In this document: positions 11,421 through 21,540 of the stretch, in pieces
How the letters are laid out: the number at the start of each line of letters is the position of its first letter
Position numbering within the stretch: position 1 is the stretch's first letter
Assembly: GCA_002007465.1 (NCBI GenBank)
Contig: LNAC01001231.1
Span: 183,809 to 247,808, forward strand
From: Ailurus styani
Taxonomy: Eukaryota; Chordata; Mammalia; Carnivora; Ailuridae
DNA length: 64,000 bases
Reading direction: 5' to 3'
Made by a program: the position numbers and the translations under genes
The notes under the pieces: generated by a model
Seen by the model: only the letters and a program-made list of their open reading frames with translations
Database searches by the model: none
Told to the model about the DNA's origin: nothing

Positions 11421-11429
11421 CTGTAGTAG

Positions 11430-11880
11430 AGTCACTGCAAAAACTGCAATTCTTCACCCCTTCCCACATACATGCATTTTGTAATATGACCTTGGAGAAA
11501 CTCCCATCAAAAGGTGGAATTCCTTTACCTACCTTAAAAACAGGCTGACTTTTTGGCTTGCTTTGGCCCAAAGAATGCGGTGAAAAGTGACAGTTCGCCT
11601 ATATGATCCTACTGCATAGGCTTCAAGATTACTTATGTGATTCCCCTCTTTCTTTGGGAGCCTTGCCACTGTCATATATAAAAACTTGTCTGCTGGAGGA
11701 TGAGAATTGATGTGGAGAAAAATCAAATTGTACCAACTGAGGCCATCCTAGATAAGCCTAGAGGCGGCTGAAGCCCAAACATGTGAAACCATCCAGTCAA
11801 GATCATCAGAACAGATTAGCTCTCTCATAGATGATATAGGATGCATGAATGAGCCCAGAAAATATGGATTAAAAACTTAG
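11430..11880. repeat. Ancient interspersed repeat, family not assigned
   Basis: The phrases 'tctgctggaggatgag', 'gaggccatcctagataagcc' and 'gaatgagcccagaaaatatgg' are typical of a common old mammalian repeat. A similar element occurs at about 51760-52000. I cannot name the family. Confidence 0.5.
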
Positions 11881-13225
11881 ATGCAAATCGTTGTAGACTT
11901 CAAAGCTAGAAAGTGTACACTATGAACTTTTGAAATTGGTTAAAATTATAGCCAGGCAGCATACCGAAAGTATCAGTTAATTGCTCCTAGCTGTGTGATA
12001 CAGAACTAAAGAGAAGAGATGAACTAATAGAGAACTCACTATTGTTCATATATAATGTCAAAGATATATAGGGGGTTCCTATAAATTGCTGGGTTGGAAA
12101 AAAGATACCTATTTCCACCTCTGATCTTCCCAGTTAACAAATATTCTCAATGTAAAACGAGGCCTGAGGATTTTAAAATCAAACCAAGAGTGTGACCGTG
12201 AGACCCTTCTTAAAGAACCCTGAAAGAATGGCTTTTCCTGGTAGGCCTTCTCAGCTGGACAAAAGGGTTTCTAGGGAATTTTAGGGCAGAGTCTCATAGA
12301 TGCCTAATAGTAAAAGAGCAGTCATTAAATCTAGATTAAAAAGGACTGAGTGTTCAAACTGCAGTAAGTCCTCTGGGTTTCCAACTTGCTCTAAGCAAGA
12401 AGCAGGTGATAAAACTACTTTGCGGACAAAATTAGTTATTCTTTAGAGATGGTCAGGAAGGTTAATCAAAAGGATGGATGTTGCAGAGGGAGGATTCAAG
12501 AGATCCCATTAGGAGGACATTATATCTGTTAGTAGGACAGAAGAATGATTTTCTTAAATATACTTCAATTTTATTAAATTTATAGGATCTATAAGAGGAA
12601 TCATTCAGATAGTGATGTTATAGCATTTTTCATGAACACATGTAGACACAGGAATAAACAACTCATGCTTTGGTTCATTTGTGTTATCACTGTGGATTAG
12701 TCAAATTCACTGTGATAGTCTTTACCAAAAAAAAAAAAAATATATCACTCTGATGGATAACTAGTGCTAGAAGTAAGATAATGTCCAACATCATTTCTTG
12801 ATTAGAGTTTATGTCCACTATACCACAAGTTGCCTTTATTACTGCAAAGTCACATAAACACAGAAAAAGCCGTAATTCTCTTCATTCAAACACAAGGGAA
12901 AGAAATGCTATTCTATTACTTGCAGTACAAGGCTTTTCGATTGCCTATAAAATATATGTATTTCTGGACAAAATGCCAACCAGAAAATAGTATTCCCTCT
13001 TTCTTAATTCATAAATTATGAAAGTTCACTCATTAATGGTAAAGAAAAAAGTAATCAATGGTACAGAATTCATTCACCTTACAACTCATTCTGTGCCATT
13101 CTTTAAAATGTAGTCTTTGTATTAAGACTATAACTTATATAAAATTTTTTTTCTCTCTTACCACAAACCCTTGTTTGTCATGATACACAAAAGCACATTC
13201 AATAGATAAGAAGTGGAGGCTAGTT
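11880..13225. other. Unique AT-rich sequence, no feature seen
   Basis: About 1.3 kb without recognisable repeats except an A14 run near 12726. Short open frames only (up to 63 codons) and no CpG cluster. Confidence 0.45.
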
Positions 13226-13237
13226 ACAGATTTGTTT

Positions 13238-13436
13238 TTTTTTAAGATTTTATTTTTATTTATTTGACAGAGAGAGCGAAATTACAAGTAGGCAGAGAGG
13301 CAGGCAGAGAAAGAGAGAGGAGAAAGCAGGCTCCCCACTGAGCAGGGAGCCCAATACAGGGCTCAATCCCAGGACCCTGAGATCATGACCTGAGCCGAAG
13401 GCAGAGGCTTAACCCACTGAGCCACCCAGGTGCCCC
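13238..13436 (-). mobile_element. Can-SINE (antisense)
   Basis: Antisense mustelid-type SINE ending in 'ccactgagccacccaggtg'. TSD acagatttgttt at 13226-13237 and 13437-13448 is perfect. Confidence 0.95.
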
Positions 13437-13600
13437 ACAGATTTGTTTCAAAATGAAGATTATACTATAAAATCAGTAGCAAAACAACTCCATCTGGTTT
13501 GTTGCATTACTGTTATTATAAGTATACAAAACAATCATCTTTACCTGAAGAAACCAAAAGTGTGATAATACTCTGAATAATTAAGACTCGGGGGCCACAT

Positions 13601-13633
13601 TTTTTTTTTAAGATTTTTTAATTTATTTGACAG

Positions 13634-13666
<33 letters not shown>

Positions 13667-13823
13667 ACAAGTAGACAGAGAGGCAGGCAGAGAGAGAGAG
13701 AGAGGAGGAAGCAGGCTCCCTGCTGAGCAGAGAGCCTGATGCGGGCCTCAATTCCAGGACCCTGAGATCATGACCTGAGATGAAGGCAGAGGCCTTAACC
13801 CACTGAGCCACCCTGGTGCCCCT
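13601..13823 (-). mobile_element. Can-SINE (antisense) with expanded (GA)n
   Basis: Antisense SINE with the complement of its CT-rich region grown to about 17 GA units (13629-13664). TSD ggggccacat at 13591-13600 and 13824-13833. It lies 165 bases right of another SINE in the same orientation. Confidence 0.95.
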
Positions 13824-13833
13824 GGGGCCACAT

Positions 13834-14448
13834 ATTTTTATCTTTTCCTGAATGCCTAAGTGTTTGACAGTTTATGATGACAAGAGTAAACTTAGCAAAT
13901 TTGGGTTCTCCTTTTTAGAAGCCTACAAATTACAACAGACAATGTTAACAAATATGTATTCTTTTTTGAGCTATTTCCCAAACTAACTTTGACAATTCCA
14001 GTGACCGAGCTATGATCCTCCTTCATTAAAGGCCAATATGGTCTAGGGGGAAAAGCTCTCAGGTAGAGGTAAAATGATGTTCCTGTGGGCTTTGTTACTT
14101 AAACTAGCTATTCTTCAACTCTAAAAGCTATAACTTCAGTTAGGAGCAAGATCCTATTTGTCCAATGGAGGGGTTGTATATATGATTAAATGTGATACTG
14201 TATATAAAAGATAATCATTTGTAAGTTGCTATGGAGGAGTAAAATAGCAAAAATGTAAGGCAGTAGGTATACTGTTTGTGTGTGTGGCTTAGTTGTAACA
14301 GATAATGGCTTGGAATTCAGTGGGTGAAGAATAGTCGGTGGGGAGGACATTTAGGGGAAGACTGGGGGAAGAAGGAAAAGTCAAGCTCACAGAGAGCTTC
14401 TGGATATAAAGCTGGAGGAAAAGGTTTTTAAATTAATTGAAGCAAAAC
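13834..14448. other. Unassigned unique sequence
   Basis: No repeat recognised. On the minus strand, a pyrimidine-rich tract followed by 'tag' near 14045 resembles a splice acceptor (see the candidate exon finding). Confidence 0.4.
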
Positions 14449-14465
14449 AGAAAATAACTGTTAGA

Positions 14466-14586
14466 TACAGACCAGATTTGGTACTTGCCAGAGGCAGGGG
14501 GTGGGGGAGGGCAAAATAGGTAAAAGGGGTCAAAAGGAATAAACTTTTGGTTATAAAATAAATAATAGGTGTGTAGTATAAAAAAA
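14466..14586 (+). mobile_element. Short old L1 3'UTR insertion with 17-bp TSD
   Basis: A 121-base segment resembling an L1 3'UTR (ttgccagaggcagggggtgg, then 'acttttggttataaaataaata') ending in A7. It is flanked by the perfect direct repeat agaaaataactgttaga (14449-14465 and 14587-14603), a typical 5'-truncated L1 retroposition. Confidence 0.85.
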
Positions 14587-14603
14587 AGAAAATAACTGTT
14601 AGA

Positions 14604-14795
14604 AACTTTTTAAGGTTAGTAACTAAGTCTGATCACATGTTTTTATTTCTTCTACTGCCTACTATAGTATTTTAACTATTTTACCTAGTAGGCTATAGGT
14701 GCCCATTTTAAAGTAATCTAGAAAACAGAACTCATGTTTTATTTGAGAGGTACAAACTTAAGGCTTTGGTTGGTTCTTAAAGCTTTATTTTAGTA

Positions 14796-14827
<32 letters not shown>

Positions 14828-15920
14828 TCTACTTTCTACACATATAACAGTGCTCCGGCTACCCTGCTCATCATCAGTGTGTTCTGACCAAACTTTTAAT
14901 TCCATCATCCCACAGAGGCCAGTCTTGTGGTAATTGCTCCCACACAATTCAGGTAATAGCATACCATTATTTAAATTGTACTTACATCTCCCAAATTTCT
15001 GCCTGATTTTTTCTTCTCTTGACCAATTTACTTCCTACTGGCCTTGGTGACTCTGTTTCTGAAAACTACATCTGCTACCTCACTCAATTCACCCAATGAA
15101 TTAATGAAAATTTTTATGTTCTTAAAGCAAGGGAGTTTTTTCATTAGCACTGAGAAATTTAGTTTGTATGTAGGGGGGAAAAGATAATGTTTTTTGCCAA
15201 TAGCGTTGCTATGCAACCACTATACTATGACAACTAGCACTAAAATAAAATGCAATTTCTTAAGTGGGGGATGGTTTAAAAAGAATATGGTTAGAGACTG
15301 CTAGTCAAAGCCAGCACCTGCTTGAGCCTCATAAAAGGAATGAGTTGGAGAGAAGTGAAGGGCTTTATAATAGTTTATAACAAAAATTTTTAAAGAAAGT
15401 CCAAGTGCAGATCCATGGGCTTGTTCCTTAAATTCTATTATTATCTCAGAAAGTGCATCTAGTATACACAATTATGATTAAAGTTGTAATGGACCACCTA
15501 CACCAGTTATGATGCAAAACAGGCACATCACCATTTAGATTTTTTAAACATTTCAACTGTAACTGAAATAGAATGTTCATTTTTGTAATGCAGAGAACAT
15601 GATCACCAATATGACTACAAACATGTATTCTACAGCACCTCTATAAAATGAAGTCTAAAAGTCATTTTAATATTTGCTGAACATTTTTAAAAATAATATT
15701 TTAAGAAATTTTAGAAAACCTTATAATGGCATTACCTATTACAGAAAATATTTCTTGGGGATATTTTCTCAGGGTGAGACAATGTGTTCTCTACCACTTT
15801 TTTTTTTCCATTTTCTGTGGGGTGCCAAAGTATAGCCTCAAAATCCACATAAATGAATTCTGGATGACTAAAGACATACTTCACCTTCCTTTAGGAAGAA
15901 GAAAGTAATCATAGGGTCAG
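14604..15920. other. Unique sequence with long A tract
   Basis: No named repeat. It holds an A tract of roughly 27 bases ending at 14821. On the minus strand, 15058-14986 is flanked by an AG acceptor and a gtaagt donor (see findings). Otherwise I see nothing. Confidence 0.4.
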
Positions 15921-15924
15921 TATT

Positions 15925-16405
15925 AGTCAGGGTTCTCTAGAGAAAGAGAACCAATCAGATATATAAATACATGGAGAGAAAGATTTATTATAGGGAATTG
16001 GCTGATGCAGTAATGGGGCTGGCAACTCTCAAGATCTGCAGGATGAGTAGGCAAGCTGGAGACCCAAGAGAGCTAGTGTTGCTGCAGTTTGAAGGCTGGC
16101 AGGCTCAAGACCCAAAAAGGGCTGTTTCAGTCCAACTCCAAATGCCAGAATAGAGTAATGTCTTAGCTCAACAGTCAGGCAGGGGATGTTGTCTCTCACT
16201 CAGCCTTTTTGTTTTATGTAGTCCTTCAACTGATTGGATGAGGCTCACCCATGTTAGGGAGAGTAATCTGCTTTACTCAGTCTACTGATTCCAACGTTAA
16301 TTTCATCCACAAATAACTTCATGGAAACATCTAGGATAATATCTGACTGAATATCTCAACACCCTGTGGCCCAGTCAAGTTGACACAAAAAGTTAACCAT
16401 CACAG
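15925..16405 (+). repeat. Ancient LTR-like repeat, family not assigned
   Basis: It begins 'ttagtcagggttctctagag' and ends 'aagttgacacaaaaagttaaccatcac', with 'caactgattggatgaggct' inside. This is a common dispersed mammalian repeat. A second, partial copy starts at about 41568 ('tgttagtcaggattctctag'). I cannot name the family with certainty. Confidence 0.65.
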
Positions 16406-16409
16406 GGGC

Positions 16410-17080
16410 CCTGTTTCAAAGTTCCCACAATCTGGTCTCCGCTTAATCTAATTGTTGCTTAATATTTAATGTTGATACACATCAGCTTCCTTATTTCAGG
16501 CTATTTGGATCTGATGGATTCTCAAATATTTCTGTGAACACTGTGAATTTCTGTGAATACTCATCCTACCAGGACTTTGATAAAAGTAGCCCCAATTCCT
16601 TTCCTTTGTCTAACCACGTCTTATTCAAGTTCAGCACCTCCACTGTCACCTCCAGGAGGCTTCCTTGGACCCTGTTAGCTTCCACGTGTCTCTTTTTCCC
16701 CTGAACTCTTATAGGATGGACTCTGTAGTATCTAAGGTTATAGTCTTTTATAGAGCATTTTTATTGTTTGCTTTTATTCTGAGTGTGGTAATATTCTCAA
16801 TAGAATATAAATTTAAGAGTGGGGGTCATCTGCTATATTCAATTACCATTCAATATGTAATTTAAAAACATAGTTCTTGCTTTCAAGTTAGTCACCATCT
16901 GATAGGAAAATTAAAATAATTAACAGGCAATTTCAAAAATGTTATAGGTGGTCCCATACAGTTAAGCACAGGGTGTTATGAGAGCAGAAATAAGGTAAGA
17001 AATCGCTCTAGAAGTTAATATTTAAACTGATAAGTAACATAACATGCCCAGTTTCTGTGGGTAAGGAATCTGCAAAAGCT
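16410..17080. other. Mostly unassigned, possible L2 piece
   Basis: 16630-16850 has the drift of an L2 3' end ('cctccaggaggcttccttgg', later 'gaatataaatttaagagtggg'), but the match is weak. The remainder shows nothing. Confidence 0.4.
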
Positions 17081-17084
17081 TAGG

Positions 17085-17420
17085 TGCATGGTTCTGAGTC
17101 AAGGTCTCTCATGAAATTGTAGTCAAGTCAAGCCATTGGCTGGAGGTACAATCTCATCTGAAATCTCAACTGGAGAAGGATCAGCCTCCAACTTCACTTA
17201 CATGGTTGTTAGATAGCCTCAGTTCCTGACTGGTTACTGTACGTAGAATAGCCTACATCAGGATCCTCATGATATGGCAGCTGGCTTCCTCCAGAAAAAG
17301 TTATCTGAGACAGAGAATACAACTGAGAAGAAAGCTGCAGCCTTTGTGAATCTACTCTTGGAAGTGACATATTGTCACTTCTACCTATTATATTTGTTAG
17401 AAGCAAGTTCCCAAGTCCAA
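17085..17420. repeat. Ancient interspersed repeat, family not assigned
   Basis: The order 'ttctgagtcaaggtctctc', 'gatatggcagctggcttcc' and 'ggaagtgacatattgtcac' is that of a widespread old mammalian repeat. It explains the spurious minus-strand frame at 17209-17406. Confidence 0.6.
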
Positions 17421-17821
17421 TCCATTAGCTTCATCTCTTAAAGAATCTGTGTATTTTTAAAAGCGGAAGTTAGGAAATGGTACTTAAAGGAGGTGAAAAC
17501 TAAACTGAATTTTAAAAGATCAGTTAGGTGAAAGGGTGGAAGAAAGGCGCTTTGGGGAGAGAGACAAAACTATTTTAAAAAAAGAACAAGAGCAGGGAAC
17601 CTCTGGGTAATAGTCTCCACATTATCTGGGTTAATATAGTGTGGTATGAAGGGAGAATGGCAGGCAATGATGTGGCCTTATGTCCCATCTAAGAGTCAGT
17701 CAGGCACCATTAGGCAATCTTAAGTGGAAAAGTGACATGAACATATCAGTACCAAACACAGAACCAAGAAATTTAGACAAATTACAGGATGGAGCAAAGA
17801 GAGCACTAAAAATGTCATGGT

Positions 17822-18062
17822 TTCACTTACTTGTGGAACATAAGGGATAAAATTAAGGACATTAGAAGGAAAGGAAAAGTGAATTGGGGTAAATTAGAGG
17901 GGGAGACGAAAGACGAGAGACTGTAGACTAAGAAACAAACTGAGGGTTACAGAGGGGAGGAGGTAAGTGGATGGGTGGTGGGTATTAAGGAGGGCACGTA
18001 TTGCATGGAGCACTGGGTACATAAACAGTGAATCTTGGAACACTGAAAAAATAAAAATAAAA
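17822..18062 (+). mobile_element. L1 3'UTR insertion with 15-bp TSD
   Basis: 241 bases of carnivoran L1 3'UTR ('aacaaactgagggttacag', 'gggtattaaggagggcacg', 'gagcactgggtacataaac') ending in (aaaat)n. The perfect TSD taaaaatgtcatggt lies at 17807-17821 and 18063-18077. It is a 5'-truncated retroposition with no coding content. Confidence 0.93.
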
Positions 18063-18077
18063 TAAAAATGTCATGGT

Positions 18078-18570
18078 GGTCACTCAGGTGACTTAAGCCA
18101 TAAGTCTTAACGAAGGGATAGAGTGCAGGGAAAGAATAAAAAGGTGTTAAGAAGTCTGGATCAGCAAGTTGTTTTTTAATTGACTGGATACAAGTAAGGG
18201 ATAGGAGGGAATTGGGGGGATACTTGGTTTTCAGTCATGAGCACCTAAGTAAATCTGGGGCAGAAAGTCTAGAGTCAAGAGAGACAACAGGTCCATTTGG
18301 AACGCATTGAATGTGGCATACCAGAAGGGCATACAAATGGAGATGTTTGATAGATGATCTGATATTTAGCTCCTAAGCTGAGGATAGAAAGCTGTCAGGA
18401 CTGGAGCTGTATATTTAAGAAGCTGTCTCTATGGTAGTGGTGTCTGCTGGAGTCCAAGAATGGGAAGTGTGGAGTGAGAAGAAAGCCAATGATGGAATCA
18501 GTAGGAAAACAGATTTTTGGTGGGTGGTCAAAGGAAACTACACCTGCAAAAGGGGGAGGCAGTCCTTAGC
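18078..18570. other. Unassigned sequence
   Basis: About 500 bases without a recognised repeat or coding frame. Confidence 0.4.
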
Positions 18571-18583
18571 AAGACAGGCTGAG

Positions 18584-18769
18584 GGGCACCTGGGTGGCTC
18601 AGTGGGTTAAAGCCTCTGCCTTTGGCTCGGGTCATGATCTCAGGGTCCTGGGACTGAGCCCTGTATCCTGCTCCCTGCTCGGCGGGGAGCCTGCTTCCTC
18701 CTCTCTCTGCCTGCCTCTCTGCCTACTTGTAATCTCTGTCAAATAAATAAATAAAATATTAAAAAAAAA
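18584..18769 (+). mobile_element. Can-SINE (mustelid type) with 13-bp TSD
   Basis: Sense SINE 'gggcacctgggtggctcag' with a standard A-rich tail. TSD aagacaggctgag at 18571-18583 and 18770-18782 is perfect. Confidence 0.96.
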
Positions 18770-19224
18770 AAGACAGGCTGAGTACCAGGGGGAGATCTTC
18801 CATAACCTCTTCAGAATAGAGGGTGGTACTAAACCTGGAACAGCCCCTTACTACAAGCTTGCTTAATGACTGGCTGACCTCTCCACTAATATTCACCAAA
18901 ACTAACCCCAAATATACTTTTGGATTATGCCTTAAAAAAAGGTAAGCTCCTCTTCTTAAATAAATGCACAGAGCTAAGTGTCATTTTAAAAGATTCCTCC
19001 AGCTTTCACTTCCTATGTTGTAAACTGAACTACCACTACCTTTATAATCCTTTATAAAACTCATTGCAGAAGTCCCAACTATTTCAATGAAATTTTATTG
19101 ACCCTAAGGGAAAAAAAATTTACTTCAATCCTCTAGAAAGCATAATCATTGTGCTTATTGGTTCTTGGATAGAACCTAAATGCTAGTGACAGCAAAATAT
19201 GTTCCTAAGAAACTAAATTCTAGT

Positions 19225-19425
19225 CATTGTTGTTTTTACAGAGACAGTGACAGTGAGTATGGCAGGAGGGTGGGGAGGGGCAGAGAGGAAGGGAGAGAAT
19301 TTCAAGCAGGCTCATGCTCAGTGTAGAGCCCGTTGAGGGGCTCAATCCCATGACCCTGAGATCATGACCTGAGCCAAAATCAAGAGTCAGACGCCTAACC
19401 AACTGAACCATCCATGCACCCCACA
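19225..19425 (-). mobile_element. Can-SINE, older subfamily (antisense)
   Basis: Antisense SINE of the older type ('ccaaaatcaagagtcagac' block) ending in 'catgcacccc'. The short TSD aaattctagt lies at 19215-19224 and 19426-19435. Confidence 0.9.
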
Positions 19426-19439
19426 AAATTCTAGTTTTA

Positions 19440-20990
19440 AGAAAAGGCAGCCAAACTAAATAAAACTAAAATTTTAATTTTCCACTCAATACAATCTATA
19501 ATTATAAATTTTATGACTTTTTTCTAACTATAATTTACAGTAATAAACATAACCACAACACAGAACGCTAAGAATGATCATTTGCCAAATATGCCAAAAT
19601 GTGCCAAAACAAAAACAAAAACAAAAAAAACCTCAGTAAGTTTATGTAAATTATTGCTATTTGTATAACACATAATTATGTGTCCTTAAAATTAAAAAAA
19701 TAACTTAAAACCTTTTAGAACTAGTTTAGTATAAGTTGTCATACATAATGCAGTAATTACTAGATGTTTCCTACGTCAGCAAGCAATAATTGGAAGATAA
19801 AAATATTTCTCATTTACAGAAGCAAAAAAAAAAATGACATATTTAGAATTAGCAAGAAAAGTTAGCAATTCCTATGAAAACCAGCTACAAATTTCCACTA
19901 GAAGATGCAAAGTGTGAAAGCTGAAAGGAAATGGGGTCACTTATGTCACGAGGCTTTACAAAGGTGCCAGCTGGCCATCAAGGACGGGAGCCTTATCACA
20001 CCCTCACCAGGTAGGACCATGAACTTCTGAACTGGGCCAAGCCCAAAATACTCTATGGCCTCAAGCTGAACACTCCAGCTTGCCTACAACAAGGAATTTT
20101 ACTTACTGGTAGCCTTAATAACCAATTATATTCAGTCAAGATTAGTTTTCTGCCACCAACACCAATCAAAATTCTTTGTAAACAACATATACAAGCATTT
20201 CTTTTGTCTTTAAAAAGACAATTTTATTCTCTGACAGTGGGGAACAGTATTTGGGTCACTGCCCTAATCTGTGTTCCCAGAATTGCAAATTCTGAGACCC
20301 CAAATTAATGTTTTTGTTTTATTTTAGATCAGGCTCTTTTCTTGGTTGACAAGATCAAATACATTTAGATACACGTTATCTTCTCTTAGAAAGCATTAAG
20401 TATTATTGAAAAATAATACTTCCCAAATTAATAAAATGGTTAATTCAATCATGATATTTTTTGTGTACTTAACAAATATTTTAATAAGTTTATTTGGTAG
20501 AATAACAATAATTTTCTTCAAAAGTCTCAAACAAATGTCATCATAGAAAGTGACCCACAAAACATAAAACATTCAAAAGTACTACAAATGAAACAGTATG
20601 GAATTGGTGCAAACATGTCACGAGTGACACAGGAGAGAGATCCTGAAACACAGCCTAACTCTTGCAGTAATAAAATCTAAGTCAGAAGGGACTTTCATAA
20701 AGTAATGGGGTTTGATTAACCAAAAATAAACTTTAAAGGGACTGGCCTTTGGGGAGAATAATAAATACACATCTCACTTTATACTCTAACATAAAGGGTT
20801 CAATGCAAAACACAAAAAAATGGGGGAAAATTACGTATTTCACTGATCTTGGCATGCAAGGCGTCCCTAAGCATGTAAGAAATGAAGGAAAACTCAAGTG
20901 TAGTACCTTTATCTGGGTAAAAATGTAAAAGTTATCTTGCCAATTAAAGGCTCTCTTCAGCCACCTCTCCTCACCTTCTCATGAACCCCA
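19440..20990. other. Unique sequence left of the CpG island
   Basis: AT-rich, with no recognised repeat. If the minus-strand first exon is real, this is its first intron. A segment at 20083-20008 (minus) is flanked by a tag acceptor and a gtgagg donor (see findings). Confidence 0.4.
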
Positions 20991-21007
20991 AGGCTGTCCC
21001 GTGTCTG

Positions 21008-21540
21008 ACTTACCTCATTGCCCGCGCGCGTCATGATACCTCCGCCATTTTGACTCTGAGCTCTGCTCCTCAGCCGTGCTCCCTGAGGTTCAGGAGGTCC
21101 CAATGCTGGGTCTGTCTCCTTCATTTCTGTAGCTGTTTTCACAAAAGCAAGAACCCAGACGGGCCCTCGAGTTCGTGGTGGCGCCCGGGTTTGCTCACTA
21201 ACGCTTGGCCACCAGTCGCTCCGACATTAACTTGATTCACGCGTTACTGATTTGACAAGCGAAACCACACTGCGTCTTGTTCGATGGTGAGCTACGGCAG
21301 TCCTGAGGGAACGCTAAGTGGAACGTTCCCCTTTTTTCTCTTGGCATTTGGCATTGAATCGGAATTTTCAATCCCGCCGTTTTAAACACCGACTTAGATT
21401 CCTCCCAGACACTTCCAACAGCCCGTAGGTCCCCTAACTCGCCAGCGCCACCAGCTCTTCCTCAAAGCGCGCCACTTCCGCAGCAATTCAGTGGCCTGTG
21501 CGAGGCACGCTCTTTATCCTTCTGTTTGCTGATTCAGGAA
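21008..21540. promoter_or_regulatory. CpG island, probable promoter
   Basis: The only CpG-rich patch in the window. By hand count there are about 33 CpGs in 21001-21540, while the rest of the window is strongly CpG-depleted. It contains a perfect YY1-type motif (AAAATGGCGG on the minus strand, 21042-21051), an ETS/GABP-type motif (acttccg, 21474-21480) and GC-rich runs (cccgcgcgcg, aagcgcgcc). There is no TATA box where one would be expected. Such islands usually mark housekeeping-type, often bidirectional promoters. The YY1 motif orientation and the donor at 21008-21013 favour a leftward transcript. A weaker donor (atg|gtgagc, 21287) could serve a rightward one. Confidence 0.7.
21014..21124 (-). 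CDS. Candidate first coding exon of an unknown gene
   Basis: A minus-strand open frame in the CpG island. From the ATG at 21124-21122 (G at -3) it encodes 37 codons, starting MKETDPALGPPEPQG and ending GIMTRAGNE. It then meets a perfect splice donor, GAG|GTAAGT (intron from 21013), in phase 0. The frame is also open upstream of this ATG to about 21227, so the real start could differ. An alternative start is the internal Met of MTRAGNE. I do not recognise the protein: it is Gly/Pro/Arg-rich and without a known domain. It might instead be a non-coding first exon. The gene body would lie leftwards, and no convincing downstream exon can be proved from sequence alone. The evidence is the promoter context plus the donor, not homology. 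Confidence 0.4.

Noticed and set aside
13238..13823. Possible tRNA genes, from A/B-box-like motifs in SINEs
   Set aside because: The motifs belong to tRNA-derived SINEs with tails and TSDs. No intact cloverleaf was seen.
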